From Desulfonatronospira sp. (GTDB taxonomy: Bacteria > Desulfobacterota > Desulfovibrionia > Desulfovibrionales > Desulfonatronovibrionaceae), in contig PUMA01000091.1 of NCBI GenBank assembly GCA_003551155.1, forward strand, positions 1 through 36,741: 36,741 nt of DNA, read 5' to 3'. The notes beneath the pieces were generated by a model, which searched no databases, had not been told where the DNA came from, and worked only from the letters and a program-made list of their open reading frames with translations. Below, piece after piece: positions 22,925 to 32,833 of this stretch. The position numbers were made by a program, and so were the translations under genes. The stretch's first letter is position 1, and each line of letters starts with the position of its first letter.

Positions 22925-25453
22925 ATGTCTGAAGATAAAAAAACATTCAAGACGGGCAAGGAGCTGGACTTTTCCCGGACAAGTTCTCAAGGGATTGAAA
23001 ATACCGTGATTCTTAAGATAAGCGGTATGTCCTGTGCTTCCTGTGTTCGTCGGGTGGAGAAGGCCCTATCAAGTGTGGATGGAGTTCGAGAAGCCGCAGT
23101 CAACCTTTCCACTGAAAAGGCGACGGTAACTCTGGATAGGGTAGTTTCTGCCAGGCAGCTTGTAAGCGCTGTTGAGAGCATCGGTTTTGGTGCTGAACCT
23201 GTGGGACAGCGCCAGGTGAGCCTTGCTATACAGGGCATGCATTGCGCTTCCTGCGTGCGTCGCATCGAAAAAGCCCTGCTTGATGTTCCCGGAGTGTTTC
23301 AGGCCAGTATTAATCTGGCTGCGGAACGGGCTCTGGTTAATTTTGTCGGCGGTCCGGAAACCATAGCTTCTTTGCAGAGGGCAGTGGAAAGCAGCGGATT
23401 CCATGTTGTTCATGTGGGGACGGAGCCGGAGAAGAGCGAGGACAGGGAGCGAGCTATCCGAGAGAAACAGATGAAGCGTCTGGTCAGGGACGTGATCTCC
23501 GGAGCAGCAGTGACTTCAATCGTTCTTATCGGCAGCATTCCCCATATGATGCCCATGTGGTCGGACTGGGTGCCGGGATTTTTGAGCAATGTTTATGTTC
23601 TTCTGATTCTTTCCACATACGTACAGTTCGTCGCCGGCTGGCGTTTTTACCAGGGGGGGTATGCGGCGTTACGTCACTTCACCGCTGACATGAACGTCCT
23701 GGTGGCCATGGGAACCACCTCGGCCTGGCTTTACTCCGCAGCCATGACCCTTTTTCCCGGTTTTCTTACCGGGCTGGGCTTTCCCTACCAGCTTTATTAC
23801 GATGTGGCCACGGTGATAACCACTCTTATTCTGGTGGGGCGTCTGCTGGAGGCCCGGGCCAAGGGACGGACTTCCGAGGCCATCCGCCGGCTCATGGGCA
23901 TGCAGGCCCGTACAGCCCGGGTGCGGCGAAACAGGGAAGATCTTGAAGTACCGGTTGAAGACGTTCAGGTCGGAGATATAGTGCTTGTTCGTCCGGGAGA
24001 ACGTATTCCTGTTGACGGGGAAATATTATCCGGTGCTTCCACAGTGGATGAATCCATGTTGACCGGTGAAAGTCTGCCTGTTTCAAAACAGCCAGGCCAT
24101 GAAGTCATTGGCGGAACCATAAACAAAGTTGGCAGCTTCGAATTCAGGGCGACCAGAATCGGCCAGGACACTGCTCTGGCCAGAATAATTCAGCTGGTGG
24201 AACAGGCTCAGGGCTCCAAGGCTCCCATTCAGAAACTGGTGGACGTGATCGCTGCTTACTTCGTACCCGCTGTGCTCAGCATTGGTGTAATGAGTTTCAT
24301 ATTCTGGTCCATTTATGGACCAGAACCTCAGCTGACTTTTGCCTTAACCACATTTATTGCCGTACTCATTATTGCCTGTCCCTGCGCCCTCGGTCTGGCT
24401 ACACCCACTGCCATAATGGTGGGTATGGGCAAGGGGGCGGAAAACGGTATTTTGATCAAAAACGCTGAAACGTTACAGCTGACCCACCGTCTGCAGACCA
24501 TAGTTCTGGACAAAACCGGCACTCTTACCAGGGGTGAGCCTGAAGTCACAGACATTCTCCCGGAAAAGAACATTGAGGCTCATGAGTTGTTGCGCCTGGT
24601 GGCATCTGTAGAACGGGGATCAGAGCATCCACTGGGAGAGGCAATAGTACGCAATGCCCAGGAAAAGGATATAATGTTGATTGCCCCTGAATCCTTTGAT
24701 GCCATTCCAGGGCAGGGAATAAAGGCTGTTGTTGAAGGCCAAGAAATCCTTGCAGGTAATTTGCGTCTTATGCAGCTAAATGAAATAGTTGTCGATTTTT
24801 GGCAGGAAAAAGCTCAGGAATTGGCCGGCCAGGGAAAGACTCCCATGTATGTGGCCAGAAATGGGGAAGTGGCCGGCATGATAGCCGTGGCTGATCCATT
24901 GAAGGATACATCCAGGGAAGCGGTACGCGCTATGCAGAATATGGGCCTGGAAGTGATCATGGTTAGCGGAGACAACCGCAGGACTGCCGAGGCTATCGGC
25001 CGTCAGCTGGGCATAAGCAGGGTGTTTGCCGATGTATTGCCTGAGGACAAGGCCAAATATGTGGCCAAGCTGCAGCAAGAGGGCAAACGGGTTGGTATGG
25101 TGGGAGACGGTATCAACGATGCACCGGCCCTGGCCGGTGCCGATGTGGGAATCGCCATCGGCACCGGTACGGATGTTGCCATGGAAACCGCGGAAATAAC
25201 CCTGATAAGTGGCGATCTGCGTGGAGTATCAACAGCCATAGCCCTTTCCCGGGCTACTACCAGAACTATCTGGCAAAATCTGTTTTGGGCCTTCATTTAC
25301 AACATAGTACTGATACCAGTGGCTGCCGGTGCTTTATACCCTGTTTACGGAATAATACTGAATCCCATGCTGGCCGGAGCAGCAATGGCTGTCAGTTCCG
25401 TATCCGTAGTCACCAACAGCCTCAGGCTGCGTTCATTCAAACCTGTGGAATGA
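22925..25453 (+). CDS. copA: copper-translocating P-type ATPase (CopA-like)
   Basis: A P1B-type ATPase of 842 residues that exports Cu(I). Two N-terminal heavy-metal domains each carry GMxCASC (about residues 34-40 and 104-110). Eight membrane segments follow. The ion site CPC is in the sixth at about 485-487 ([13 protein letters not shown]). The phosphorylated aspartate is in [13 protein letters not shown] (about 529), with TGES, HP (GSEHPLGEA) and [10 protein letters not shown] in place. The final segments contain YN (FIYNIVLIP) and MAVSSVSVV, the copper-type signature. Start: an ATG at 22925; an in-frame GTG at 22916 is the alternative, and neither has a strong ribosome binding site. No CueR- or CopY-like regulator or copper chaperone lies nearby. 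Confidence 0.93.
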   Translation: MSEDKKTFKTGKELDFSRTSSQGIENTVILKISGMSCASCVRRVEKALSSVDGVREAAVNLSTEKATVTLDRVVSARQLVSAVESIGFGAEPVGQRQVSLAIQGMHCASCVRRIEKALLDVPGVFQASINLAAERALVNFVGGPETIASLQRAVESSGFHVVHVGTEPEKSEDRERAIREKQMKRLVRDVISGAAVTSIVLIGSIPHMMPMWSDWVPGFLSNVYVLLILSTYVQFVAGWRFYQGGYAALRHFTADMNVLVAMGTTSAWLYSAAMTLFPGFLTGLGFPYQLYYDVATVITTLILVGRLLEARAKGRTSEAIRRLMGMQARTARVRRNREDLEVPVEDVQVGDIVLVRPGERIPVDGEILSGASTVDESMLTGESLPVSKQPGHEVIGGTINKVGSFEFRATRIGQDTALARIIQLVEQAQGSKAPIQKLVDVIAAYFVPAVLSIGVMSFIFWSIYGPEPQLTFALTTFIAVLIIACPCALGLATPTAIMVGMGKGAENGILIKNAETLQLTHRLQTIVLDKTGTLTRGEPEVTDILPEKNIEAHELLRLVASVERGSEHPLGEAIVRNAQEKDIMLIAPESFDAIPGQGIKAVVEGQEILAGNLRLMQLNEIVVDFWQEKAQELAGQGKTPMYVARNGEVAGMIAVADPLKDTSREAVRAMQNMGLEVIMVSGDNRRTAEAIGRQLGISRVFADVLPEDKAKYVAKLQQEGKRVGMVGDGINDAPALAGADVGIAIGTGTDVAMETAEITLISGDLRGVSTAIALSRATTRTIWQNLFWAFIYNIVLIPVAAGALYPVYGIILNPMLAGAAMAVSSVSVVTNSLRLRSFKPVE

Positions 25454-25641
25454 AAAACCCGCTTTCTACTATTGCTTTAATGGTCGAAATAAACATATTT
25501 CTTCAAAAAAAACTTGCTTTTGCCTACAGCTTGGAATAATGGAGGTTATCTGGCTTTCATCAGTTTTTGTGAACAGGCTTGAACGGGGAAGCTGCCTGGA
25601 CTGATGATCTTTCTTTTTTAAATTTTCAGGAGCGTTATTTT

Positions 25642-25896
25642 ATGACCAATTTGTATGTGGGCAATCTGCCATGGAGTACTACTGAGGCCCAGCTTCGCGA
25701 TCTCTTTGCCGAGTATGGCGAAGTAAGCTCGGCAAAAATCATTGAAGACCGGGAAACCGGGCGTTCTCGTGGTTTTGGTTTCGTGGAAATGGAAAGTGGA
25801 GCCGAAGAAGCCATTGAGAATCTTAACGGCAAGGACATCGGTGGACGAAACATCAAGGTTAATGTGGCCAAACCGAAAAAAGAAGCACGTTTCTAA
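25642..25896 (+). CDS. RNA-binding protein with one RRM domain
   Basis: An 84-residue protein that is almost entirely one RNA recognition motif. RNP2 is LYVGNLPW (about 4-11), RNP1 is RGFGFVEM (about 43-50), and the rest is the second helix, last strand (NIKVNVAKP) and a short basic tail. It lacks the long glycine-rich tail of cyanobacterial cold-induced RRM proteins. Such single-RRM proteins are common in deltaproteobacteria and cyanobacteria and are often cold-responsive; regulation here is not shown. The ATG at 25642 follows AGGAG at 25628-25632. The longer frame to 25579 is not needed. A strong terminator follows the stop. Confidence 0.9.
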   Translation: MTNLYVGNLPWSTTEAQLRDLFAEYGEVSSAKIIEDRETGRSRGFGFVEMESGAEEAIENLNGKDIGGRNIKVNVAKPKKEARF

Positions 25897-25921
25897 AGAA
25901 AGTTGCTCAATAGCAGATTGT

Positions 25922-25954
25922 ACCATCCCGGGATTTCCCGGGATGGTTTTTTTT
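25922..25954 (+). terminator. intrinsic terminator after the RRM gene
   Basis: ACCATCCCGGG (25922-25932), loop ATTT, then the exact complement CCCGGGATGGT (25937-25947), running into eight T with no gap. The strongest terminator in the window. Confidence 0.93.
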
Positions 25955-26104
25955 GACTAACAATAATCAGTCTTCTTATAAGATGCTGCTTCAAAAACAC
26001 ACCTGGTGTTGGTTTGGACTGTGGTTTGCTTGTTGCTTTGTCCTGAACTGTTGCTTGTCAGTAAATAAATGTCCTGACAGGGTGAAGTTACTTCAGAAAG
26101 ACAG

Positions 26105-26314
26105 CTAAAGTATCTTCATGCATGTTCTGATTTGCAGTTCCTTGAGGATTATCTCTTCATAGTTTATTCTCGAGGGCCACTTATTGGCTTCATCATAAGC
26201 ATATTTTTCCAAAAACTGGCTCTCCTCCCAGAAGTCCAGAAGTTCTTCATCTCCCAGGATTTTGACTTGTTCTTCCAGCGGATAGCTGTCTGGTGTGCGT
26301 AAAAAGTAAGCCAT
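26105..26314 (-). CDS. small acidic hypothetical protein (69 aa)
   Basis: Not recognised. It encodes 69 residues with no membrane segment or cysteine pattern; it is acidic in the middle (LGDEELLDFWEESQFLEKYAYDEANKW) and probably helical. Support for a real gene: GGAGGG stands about 8-9 nt before the ATG on its strand (26323-26328), the composition is protein-like, and the frame fills the space between the RRM terminator and mfd, from which it diverges. No function can be proposed. Confidence 0.55.
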   Translation of the reverse strand: MAYFLRTPDSYPLEEQVKILGDEELLDFWEESQFLEKYAYDEANKWPSRINYEEIILKELQIRTCMKIL

Positions 26315-26465
26315 TAGTAATAATATCCCTCCAGGACTTAAGATTATTATATTCAGGATGGGTTGAGTTTATCTTTAAGAACATGTTAACCACAAGCCAT
26401 GCTTTTGGCAACATTTTTAAGGCTTGAAAAACAGACAAAAAAATTAGCAAAAATAAAACCTGCAT

Positions 26466-29400
26466 GTGGCGGGACCACGATTGTTTATCCACTCTAACCT
26501 AAAAAAAGAGCTCCTGGGCTTAGGCAGCCATCAACATATTCACATCCACAAATCAGGACCGGCCACACAGGTGTACCTGGCTGAATACCTGCGCCTTCAG
26601 GGGAACAGCGTGGTCATGGTCCTGCCTCCAGGAACTGATACCAGCCAATACGCCTCACTATCAGATATTTTCCGCAATTCCGACAACGAAAGGCAAGCCT
26701 TCTGGGAAAATTCCTGGTATTTTGTCAGCACCATAAAACAGCAGCAAAAGCGGGACTGGGGAAATCTATGGACCTGTCTTTTCGGGCTTCTTAACAATAC
26801 AGGGACTGTCAGTGTTCTTACAGCAGATTCCATGCTCTCTTTTCTTCCTCCTCCTGATCTGGTCAGAAATACCTTTTTACTGTTAATGCCTGGAGAACAA
26901 TCAAGCCCGGAATCAATTCTGGACAAGCTTGCTGCCTGGGGATTTTCCAGAGCTTACATGGTTACTGCCCCTGGAGAAGTATCCCAGAGAGGGGATATTC
27001 TGGATATCTTCCCTCCTGGATACGAATATCCTTTACGGCTTGAATTTTTTGGTGACAGGCTGGAAAGTATCAGGTCCTTTGAGCCCCTTTCCCAGAGATC
27101 TGTGCAGAATCTTGATGAATGTCTGATTTTGCCTGTTTCTCCATGTCTTGCAGAAAACCGTTTCATTGAAAAGGCCAGAAAGAAAGCTGATTATTTGAAA
27201 TCCATCGGAGAAATCACCCAGGACCTCAGACTCCATCTGGAAAAAACCATGGAACAGGGCGGTCTGGAGTATCCGCCCGGACTTTATTACGAAAAATCGG
27301 GATCCATGACCGATTTTCTTCCCGGGAAAGCCTTTTATCTGCTGGTAGATTCTAGCCGTTTAAGAACCTGTCTGGAAGAAGAGGAATGGAAAATCAAACA
27401 GTGGGCAGACTCTTCAGGTTATCCTGAAAAATATGTTCTGCAGCCAGCATCCAGGTTCAGAACCTTTTTGCACGATAAGAGGCAGGTTTTTTTTGAAAAG
27501 CTGGTCATGGGCCAAAAAAGAATCGGTTTCGATCTTGAGGAAAAGGAAGTCAGGGAGTTTACGGATATTTTCTGGCAGCCACAGGAGAATAGCAGGCCCT
27601 GGCCTACATTTGTAACAGCCCTGCAGGACTGGCAAAGAACCGCCAATCAGGTTGTTCTGGCCTTTAATTCTTTAAAATCCAGGAGCAAATTTCTAAAAGT
27701 TATTTCAAATGAAGGTTTGAAATTCAAGACGGAATACCAGCCCGAACAGCGCGGTCTTTATGCACTTGTTGCCGGAATGGGTACCGGCATGCATATGAAC
27801 TGGAACCATATATACATCCTGGGTGAGGATGTACTGCAACCAGGCAGAAGACAAAGACTCAAACCCAGGTTGGAAAAATTTTCCGGTATCTCCAGGATTG
27901 AGGACATCCATCCCGGTGATCTGCTTGTGCATCGTGAATACGGACTGGGATGCTTTGCAGGCCTGGAAAGAATCAGCTCCGAAACATCAGCCAATGATTA
28001 TCTGCTTATCCAGTATGCCAACGATGATAAACTGTATATACCTGTCGACCGATTGACACAGGTTCAAAAGTATAAAGGCCAGGAAGGCGTACAGCCTGCT
28101 CTGGACAGGCTTGGAGGTTCGGGCTGGCTTAAAACCAGGGAAAGGGTACGCAAGGCGATTCAAAAAATCGCCAAGGACCTGGTAGACATGTACGCCTACC
28201 GAAAGGTAGCTAAAGGCTACCAATACGGTCCTTCAGGAGAGTTTTATCATGAATTTGTAAATACTTTCGGTTTTGAGGAAACTCCGGATCAGGAGCAGGC
28301 AATTCTTGAAGTCATGCAGGATATGGAAAAGCCTGAACCCATGGACCGCCTGGTCTGTGGAGATGTGGGCTTCGGCAAGACCGAGGTGGCCATGCGTGCT
28401 GCATTCAGGGCGGTTCAGGACGGCAAGCAGGTTGCGCTGCTTTGTCCTACCACTGTACTGGCTGAACAGCATTATCTGAATTTTAAACACCGTATGGAGG
28501 ATTTCTCTGTAAACGTTAGAATGCTGAGCCGTTTTGTGCCGCGCAACAGACAAAAAACCATACTGGAAGCGGCAAAAAGAGGCGAAGTGGATATTATTAT
28601 CGGGACACACAGGCTGCTTTCAAGGGATGTTGATCTGCCCAGGCTGTCTCTTTTGATACTGGACGAGGAACAGCGCTTTGGGGTCAGACACAAGGAAAAA
28701 CTGAAACAATACAGGAAAAATGTTGATGTACTGACCCTGACAGCAACTCCAATTCCCAGAACACTGCAGCTGTCATTATCCGGAATCAGGACTTTAAGCG
28801 TTATTGAAACTCCTCCTCTTGACCGAAAACCAGTGGACAGTTCCCTTATTCAAAGGGATCAGGATTTCCTGCAGCAAGCGCTGCGCAGGGAGCTGGACAG
28901 AAAAGGACAGGTATTCTGGGTTTATAACCGGGTGAAAAGCCTGGACAGCATCCTCGAGTATGTACAGCATCTGGTCCCTGAAGCCAGGGTGGCCAAGGCC
29001 CACGGACAAATGCCTGAAAGATCCCTGGAAGATACTATGCACAAATTCTGGCATCATGATATAGATATACTGGTATGTACGGCCATTATCGAGTCCGGTT
29101 TAGATTTTCCGCGCGCCAACACTTTGATAGTTGATCAGGCCCAGATGTTCGGTTTGGGGCAGCTCTACCAGTTGAGGGGAAGAGTAGGGAGGAGCGATGA
29201 GCAGGCATATGCATACTTTATTGTCCCTTCTGTAACAGATTTAACCGAACAGGCCAGAAAACGGATGCAGATAATCCTGGACATGGATTACCTGGGAGCC
29301 GGCTTTCACGTTGCCATGGAAGATCTTAGGCTGAGGGGAGCAGGCAATATTCTTGGGGAAGTCCAGTCGGGTCAAATAAACAAGGTGGGCCTGGATCTTT

Positions 29401-29915
29401 TTTTGGACATGATGCAGGAAGAGGTGGCCAGGCTCAAAGGAGAGCCTGCCCTGCAGAAGGAGGAACTGGAGATAAACATTGGATTTTCAGCGTACATTCC
29501 TGAAAGTTATATTCCTGATCCGGCTGATCGTTTAAAGTATTACAGAATGTTATCCAGTTGTTCACAGGCTGAGGATTTTGATAAACTCTCTCAGGATATG
29601 CGTGACCGTTTCGGCAGCCTCCCAGAAGAGCTGAAAAATTTCATCCAGGTATTAAAAATCAAATTGATGCTTAAAGCCCTGGGCCCGAAAAAAGCAGACT
29701 TTCTGGAAAACAGGCTTTGCATTGAATGGTCGGGTTCGACAAATTATGTAGATCCTTTCAAAATGGTAAAGTGGATAGAAAAAAATAAGAAAATCGCCAG
29801 GCTGGTTCCTCCAGCCAAATTGGAGTTGCGTTTGAATCATAATCCATCTATTGCTCTTTTCTTAAATGAACTGCAGGAAGAGGTTAGAGATTTAAGCGAT
29901 CACCTTAATCAATGA
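26466..29915 (+). CDS. mfd: transcription-repair coupling factor Mfd
   Basis: A DNA translocase that removes RNA polymerase stalled at lesions and recruits UvrA. It has 1149 residues, matching E. coli (1148). An N-terminal UvrB-like region is followed by the RNA-polymerase interaction domain (about 475-545; GDLLVHREYGLGCFAGL) and the RecG-like motor: Walker A GDVGFGKTE (about 632-640), DEEQ box LILDEEQRFGV, TATPIPRTL, and ESGLDFPRANT with QLRGRVGRS. A C-terminal TRCF domain (about 1000-1100) follows. The start is a GTG at 26466 with no evident ribosome binding site; TTG at 26481 is the alternative. It appears to head a long run of same-strand genes to glyS. Confidence 0.95.
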   Translation: MAGPRLFIHSNLKKELLGLGSHQHIHIHKSGPATQVYLAEYLRLQGNSVVMVLPPGTDTSQYASLSDIFRNSDNERQAFWENSWYFVSTIKQQQKRDWGNLWTCLFGLLNNTGTVSVLTADSMLSFLPPPDLVRNTFLLLMPGEQSSPESILDKLAAWGFSRAYMVTAPGEVSQRGDILDIFPPGYEYPLRLEFFGDRLESIRSFEPLSQRSVQNLDECLILPVSPCLAENRFIEKARKKADYLKSIGEITQDLRLHLEKTMEQGGLEYPPGLYYEKSGSMTDFLPGKAFYLLVDSSRLRTCLEEEEWKIKQWADSSGYPEKYVLQPASRFRTFLHDKRQVFFEKLVMGQKRIGFDLEEKEVREFTDIFWQPQENSRPWPTFVTALQDWQRTANQVVLAFNSLKSRSKFLKVISNEGLKFKTEYQPEQRGLYALVAGMGTGMHMNWNHIYILGEDVLQPGRRQRLKPRLEKFSGISRIEDIHPGDLLVHREYGLGCFAGLERISSETSANDYLLIQYANDDKLYIPVDRLTQVQKYKGQEGVQPALDRLGGSGWLKTRERVRKAIQKIAKDLVDMYAYRKVAKGYQYGPSGEFYHEFVNTFGFEETPDQEQAILEVMQDMEKPEPMDRLVCGDVGFGKTEVAMRAAFRAVQDGKQVALLCPTTVLAEQHYLNFKHRMEDFSVNVRMLSRFVPRNRQKTILEAAKRGEVDIIIGTHRLLSRDVDLPRLSLLILDEEQRFGVRHKEKLKQYRKNVDVLTLTATPIPRTLQLSLSGIRTLSVIETPPLDRKPVDSSLIQRDQDFLQQALRRELDRKGQVFWVYNRVKSLDSILEYVQHLVPEARVAKAHGQMPERSLEDTMHKFWHHDIDILVCTAIIESGLDFPRANTLIVDQAQMFGLGQLYQLRGRVGRSDEQAYAYFIVPSVTDLTEQARKRMQIILDMDYLGAGFHVAMEDLRLRGAGNILGEVQSGQINKVGLDLFLDMMQEEVARLKGEPALQKEELEINIGFSAYIPESYIPDPADRLKYYRMLSSCSQAEDFDKLSQDMRDRFGSLPEELKNFIQVLKIKLMLKALGPKKADFLENRLCIEWSGSTNYVDPFKMVKWIEKNKKIARLVPPAKLELRLNHNPSIALFLNELQEEVRDLSDHLNQ

Positions 29916-29936
29916 ATTTATCATCCGGTATCCTTC

Positions 29937-30884
29937 ATGCCATACTTTATTCTCCGATTTTTTTTGTTATATTATTTCTTTGCCTGCATTTTCACTCTGA
30001 CTGGATGTTCCGGCGAATCTTTTCAGGAAGGAGTGGTGGCAAGGGTTAATGGTGAACCTATCTACCTGGAAGAGCTGGAAGCGTTTCACGATGAATATTA
30101 TTACATGTGGTCCCATGATCTGCCTTCTGATTTGCAGGAAATCAAATCATCATACGGTGACATTCTTCTGGAGCTGATCGTGCATAAGCTGATAAGCCAG
30201 GAAATGCAGGCAAGAAGCCTGAGCGTCAGTCAGGAAGAACTCGCTGGACAAGAAAAAAAAATCCGAGGGGATTATCCTGAAGGTCAGTTTGAAAAAGTGC
30301 TCATTGAAGAGTATATAGATCTCGATTTATGGAGAAGACAGCTTAAACAGAACCTAATACGGGAAAAGTTTATCCTGGAGGTGTTAAGGCCCGGGATCAG
30401 GCTGGATGTTGAAGAGATCAAAGAATACTATAATGCTAATATGGAAGATTTTTATATTCCTGAGCGAATCCGGTTTGTCCACATGACATCCCCGGAAGAA
30501 AACAGGTTGAGGGACTCACTGGATTTTTTCGGAAAAAACGGAGAGTTATCCAAAACCAAAGAAAGATTCCCTGAGGTGAATATAGGGCAGTATGAAATGC
30601 GCATTGATCAACTTCCACAGATTCTGAGCAGGGATCTTGATGTTCTGGAGCCAGGCCAGCACAGCAGTATCAAAAGTGATGGCTCAAAGGATTACTATGT
30701 GATATACGTTCTTGAACATAAACAGGGGGCACTGCTCAAACCTCATCAGGTCTATGATATAATTGAGGAAAAGCTGGTGGAAAAAAAGCTGCAGCAAGCC
30801 TTGCACCTCTGGCTGGAAAAGGCCGTGATTAATTCAAAGATTGAGATAAACCAAACTTTATTAAGAGTTATTGCTTCAGGTTAG
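29937..30884 (+). CDS. SurA-like lipoprotein with a diverged parvulin region
   Basis: A 315-residue periplasmic protein with a lipoprotein signal: hydrophobic start, then LTGC (lipobox, C24). A SurA/PrsA-type N-terminal chaperone domain follows (VVARVNGEPIYLEELEAFHDEYY, then a helical stretch to about 170). The region after it (about 180-290) lies where a parvulin isomerase domain should be, beginning IRFVHMTSPEE, but the parvulin core signature (GGDLG) is absent, so it is probably an inactive or highly diverged domain. The gene starts 21 nt after mfd and ends 2 nt before the next SurA-like gene. A role in outer-membrane protein folding is inferred from family and context. Confidence 0.8.
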   Translation: MPYFILRFFLLYYFFACIFTLTGCSGESFQEGVVARVNGEPIYLEELEAFHDEYYYMWSHDLPSDLQEIKSSYGDILLELIVHKLISQEMQARSLSVSQEELAGQEKKIRGDYPEGQFEKVLIEEYIDLDLWRRQLKQNLIREKFILEVLRPGIRLDVEEIKEYYNANMEDFYIPERIRFVHMTSPEENRLRDSLDFFGKNGELSKTKERFPEVNIGQYEMRIDQLPQILSRDLDVLEPGQHSSIKSDGSKDYYVIYVLEHKQGALLKPHQVYDIIEEKLVEKKLQQALHLWLEKAVINSKIEINQTLLRVIASG

Positions 30885-30886
30885 TC

Positions 30887-31825
30887 ATGTTTAAAAAGAT
30901 TATTTTTTTTATAACCGTGCTTTGTTTTCTCATTCCTTTAAAATCTGCTCAGGCGGGTACTGCCGTAAACAGGATTGTGGCCCACGTAAACGGTGAAGCT
31001 ATTACACTGTTTGATCTGCAGAAAAGGGTGGAGATGTTTCTGGGGCTTTTTGAAGACATTGAGCTGGCTGATCTTCCTCCTGATCAGCAGAAAGAAACAA
31101 AAAGACATGTCCTGGACCAAATGATCAATGATATCCTCATGCGGCAGGAAGCCGAAAGATATCAAATCCAGGTATCCGACAGGGATATTCAGGAACATAT
31201 TCAGAGAGTGCAACAGGACAATAATATGGATCAGGAAGAATTTGAGAAACATTTGCGCATGCAGGGACTCACTCAGGATGATTACAAAAGGCAAATCAGG
31301 GACTCCATGATTACCCAGAGAGTTTTAGGCATTATGGTCAGGCGCAAGACCGTGGTTACCCAAGATGAAATCAAGGAGTACTTCAAGGCAAATCAGGAAA
31401 ATTTTCAGGAAGAAAAAAAGATCCATTTGCAGGTAATAGCAGTTCCAGATTATGATGAGGCCGTAAGACTGCTTGATCGGATCCAGAACGGCGAGTATGA
31501 TTTTGACAGTGCTGCACAAAAATACTCCCAGGGACCCGCTGCCCGGGATGGAGGGGATTTGGGCCTGGTGCGCTGGGACAGGCTGGCTCCGGAATGGAAA
31601 GAGGCATTAAAGAATCTTAAGCCCGGTGAGATAAGCGAACCTTTTTCAGTGAGTGGAGGGGGCGTGTTGCTTATGGCAAGGGATATTCAATCTGAAAGAC
31701 AGATTCCTCTGGAAGAAGTCAAAGATGATATCCGGAATAAGCTGTTTGATGATAAACTAGACCAGAGATTCGAGGAATATATTCAGGGCTTACGGGACAG
31801 GGCGGTCATTGAGGTCCGCTACTAA
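30887..31825 (+). CDS. SurA-like periplasmic peptidyl-prolyl isomerase/chaperone
   Basis: A 312-residue protein with a cleavable signal peptide (MFKKIIFFITVLCFLIP, then AQA-G). The SurA N-terminal domain (about 27-170; RIVAHVNGEAITLFDLQKR) is followed by one parvulin domain (about 175-275) with KIHLQVIAV, FDSAAQKYSQGPAARDGGDLGLV and LKPGEISEPF, all expected in an active PpiC-type isomerase. E. coli SurA has two parvulin domains; this has one. It follows the lipoprotein paralogue after 2 nt and likely works with it on outer-membrane proteins. The next gene (RodZ-like) starts 24 nt later. Confidence 0.88.
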   Translation: MFKKIIFFITVLCFLIPLKSAQAGTAVNRIVAHVNGEAITLFDLQKRVEMFLGLFEDIELADLPPDQQKETKRHVLDQMINDILMRQEAERYQIQVSDRDIQEHIQRVQQDNNMDQEEFEKHLRMQGLTQDDYKRQIRDSMITQRVLGIMVRRKTVVTQDEIKEYFKANQENFQEEKKIHLQVIAVPDYDEAVRLLDRIQNGEYDFDSAAQKYSQGPAARDGGDLGLVRWDRLAPEWKEALKNLKPGEISEPFSVSGGGVLLMARDIQSERQIPLEEVKDDIRNKLFDDKLDQRFEEYIQGLRDRAVIEVRY

Positions 31826-31849
31826 CTCGAACCTCCTCTGGGAGATCTT

Positions 31850-32731
31850 ATGGAAATAAAGGATTTAGGACGCAAACTGCGCGAAGAACGAGAGAGCCAG
31901 GGCTTGAGCCTGGAAAAAGTTCAGGAAGAAACCAAGATCAGCCTTTCCTTCTTAAAGGCTCTGGAGGAGGGCAGTATTGATCAGCTCCCGCATCCGGTGT
32001 ATGCCAAGGGTTTTCTCCAGAATTATGCCAAGTTCCTGGGGCTTGACTGGCAGAAGTTTGGGAAGGATTTCTCCAGAATATATTTTGCCGAGGATGAATA
32101 TCAGCAGATGGAGGAATTGCCGACTGCTTTGAAGCAGGAGAAAAAAGAACGCCTCATGTCTTACAGTGTAAAAGCTTCTGTAGCAGCTCTGGCCATGGTT
32201 TTAATTGTGGGCCTGGGGTGGTTTTTTTATACTTCTTTCTGGGAAGAAGAGCACCGGCTGGATTCTGAGCATGATGCAGAAATAGTTCAGGACAGTCTGG
32301 ATACAAAACCGGAAAATGATCTGGAAACAGGGCAGATTGAGGTTCTTACCCCTGATCCTTCTCTTCTTCTTTCTCAGACAGAGATGCCCGGGCAAGAGAA
32401 CAATTCGGTTATGAGAGTGACTGAGGCTGATCTTGTTGCCTTTACGGACAACATGGCCGCTTTGGATGACGTGCCAGAAGGACCGATCTCCGTAACCATT
32501 GAAGCCCATGAAGAATGCTGGCTTAGGGTTACAGCGGATGAACATAGCCGGGAACATTTTCTCCGGGCTGGAGAAAGTTTGGATTTCGAATACAGTGATT
32601 CCCTGCGTTTGAGGCTTGGTAATGCCGGCGGGGTAAGTATAATAATAAACGGCCGTCCATACCAGTTTGAAGCCAGGTCCGGGGAAGTCATGACCCTTGA
32701 CTTTACGTCCTCGCCATTTGCAGGGAACTGA
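31850..32731 (+). CDS. RodZ-like membrane protein (HTH plus DUF4115)
   Basis: A 293-residue protein built like RodZ: a cytoplasmic helix-turn-helix of the Cro/C1 type (about 5-70; LGRKLREERESQGLSLEKVQEETKI), a single membrane helix (about 109-128), a low-complexity acidic periplasmic linker and a C-terminal beta domain (about 205-290; ISVTIEAHEECWLRVTADE, SDSLRLRLGNAGGVSIIINGRPY). RodZ helps MreB set rod shape; the HTH domain binds MreB rather than DNA. GGGAG lies about 8 nt before the ATG. Membership in a run with SurA-like proteins and recO suggests an envelope and repair cluster rather than a dedicated shape operon. Confidence 0.85.
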   Translation: MEIKDLGRKLREERESQGLSLEKVQEETKISLSFLKALEEGSIDQLPHPVYAKGFLQNYAKFLGLDWQKFGKDFSRIYFAEDEYQQMEELPTALKQEKKERLMSYSVKASVAALAMVLIVGLGWFFYTSFWEEEHRLDSEHDAEIVQDSLDTKPENDLETGQIEVLTPDPSLLLSQTEMPGQENNSVMRVTEADLVAFTDNMAALDDVPEGPISVTIEAHEECWLRVTADEHSREHFLRAGESLDFEYSDSLRLRLGNAGGVSIIINGRPYQFEARSGEVMTLDFTSSPFAGN

Positions 32732-32833
32732 TATGAGAGGTCAATATGGTCAGCATTTCTTGAAAATCAGGCGCCTGCCTTTATATATTCCAGCCTCGTC
32801 TGTTGAATCTGTTGTGAAAGTGACCTGCTGATA

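Noticed and set aside
25498-25563. Possible 21-codon leader peptide upstream of the RRM gene (ATG near 25540)
   Set aside because: There is no ribosome binding site before the ATG, no regulatory codon run, and no attenuator hairpin between it and the RRM gene.
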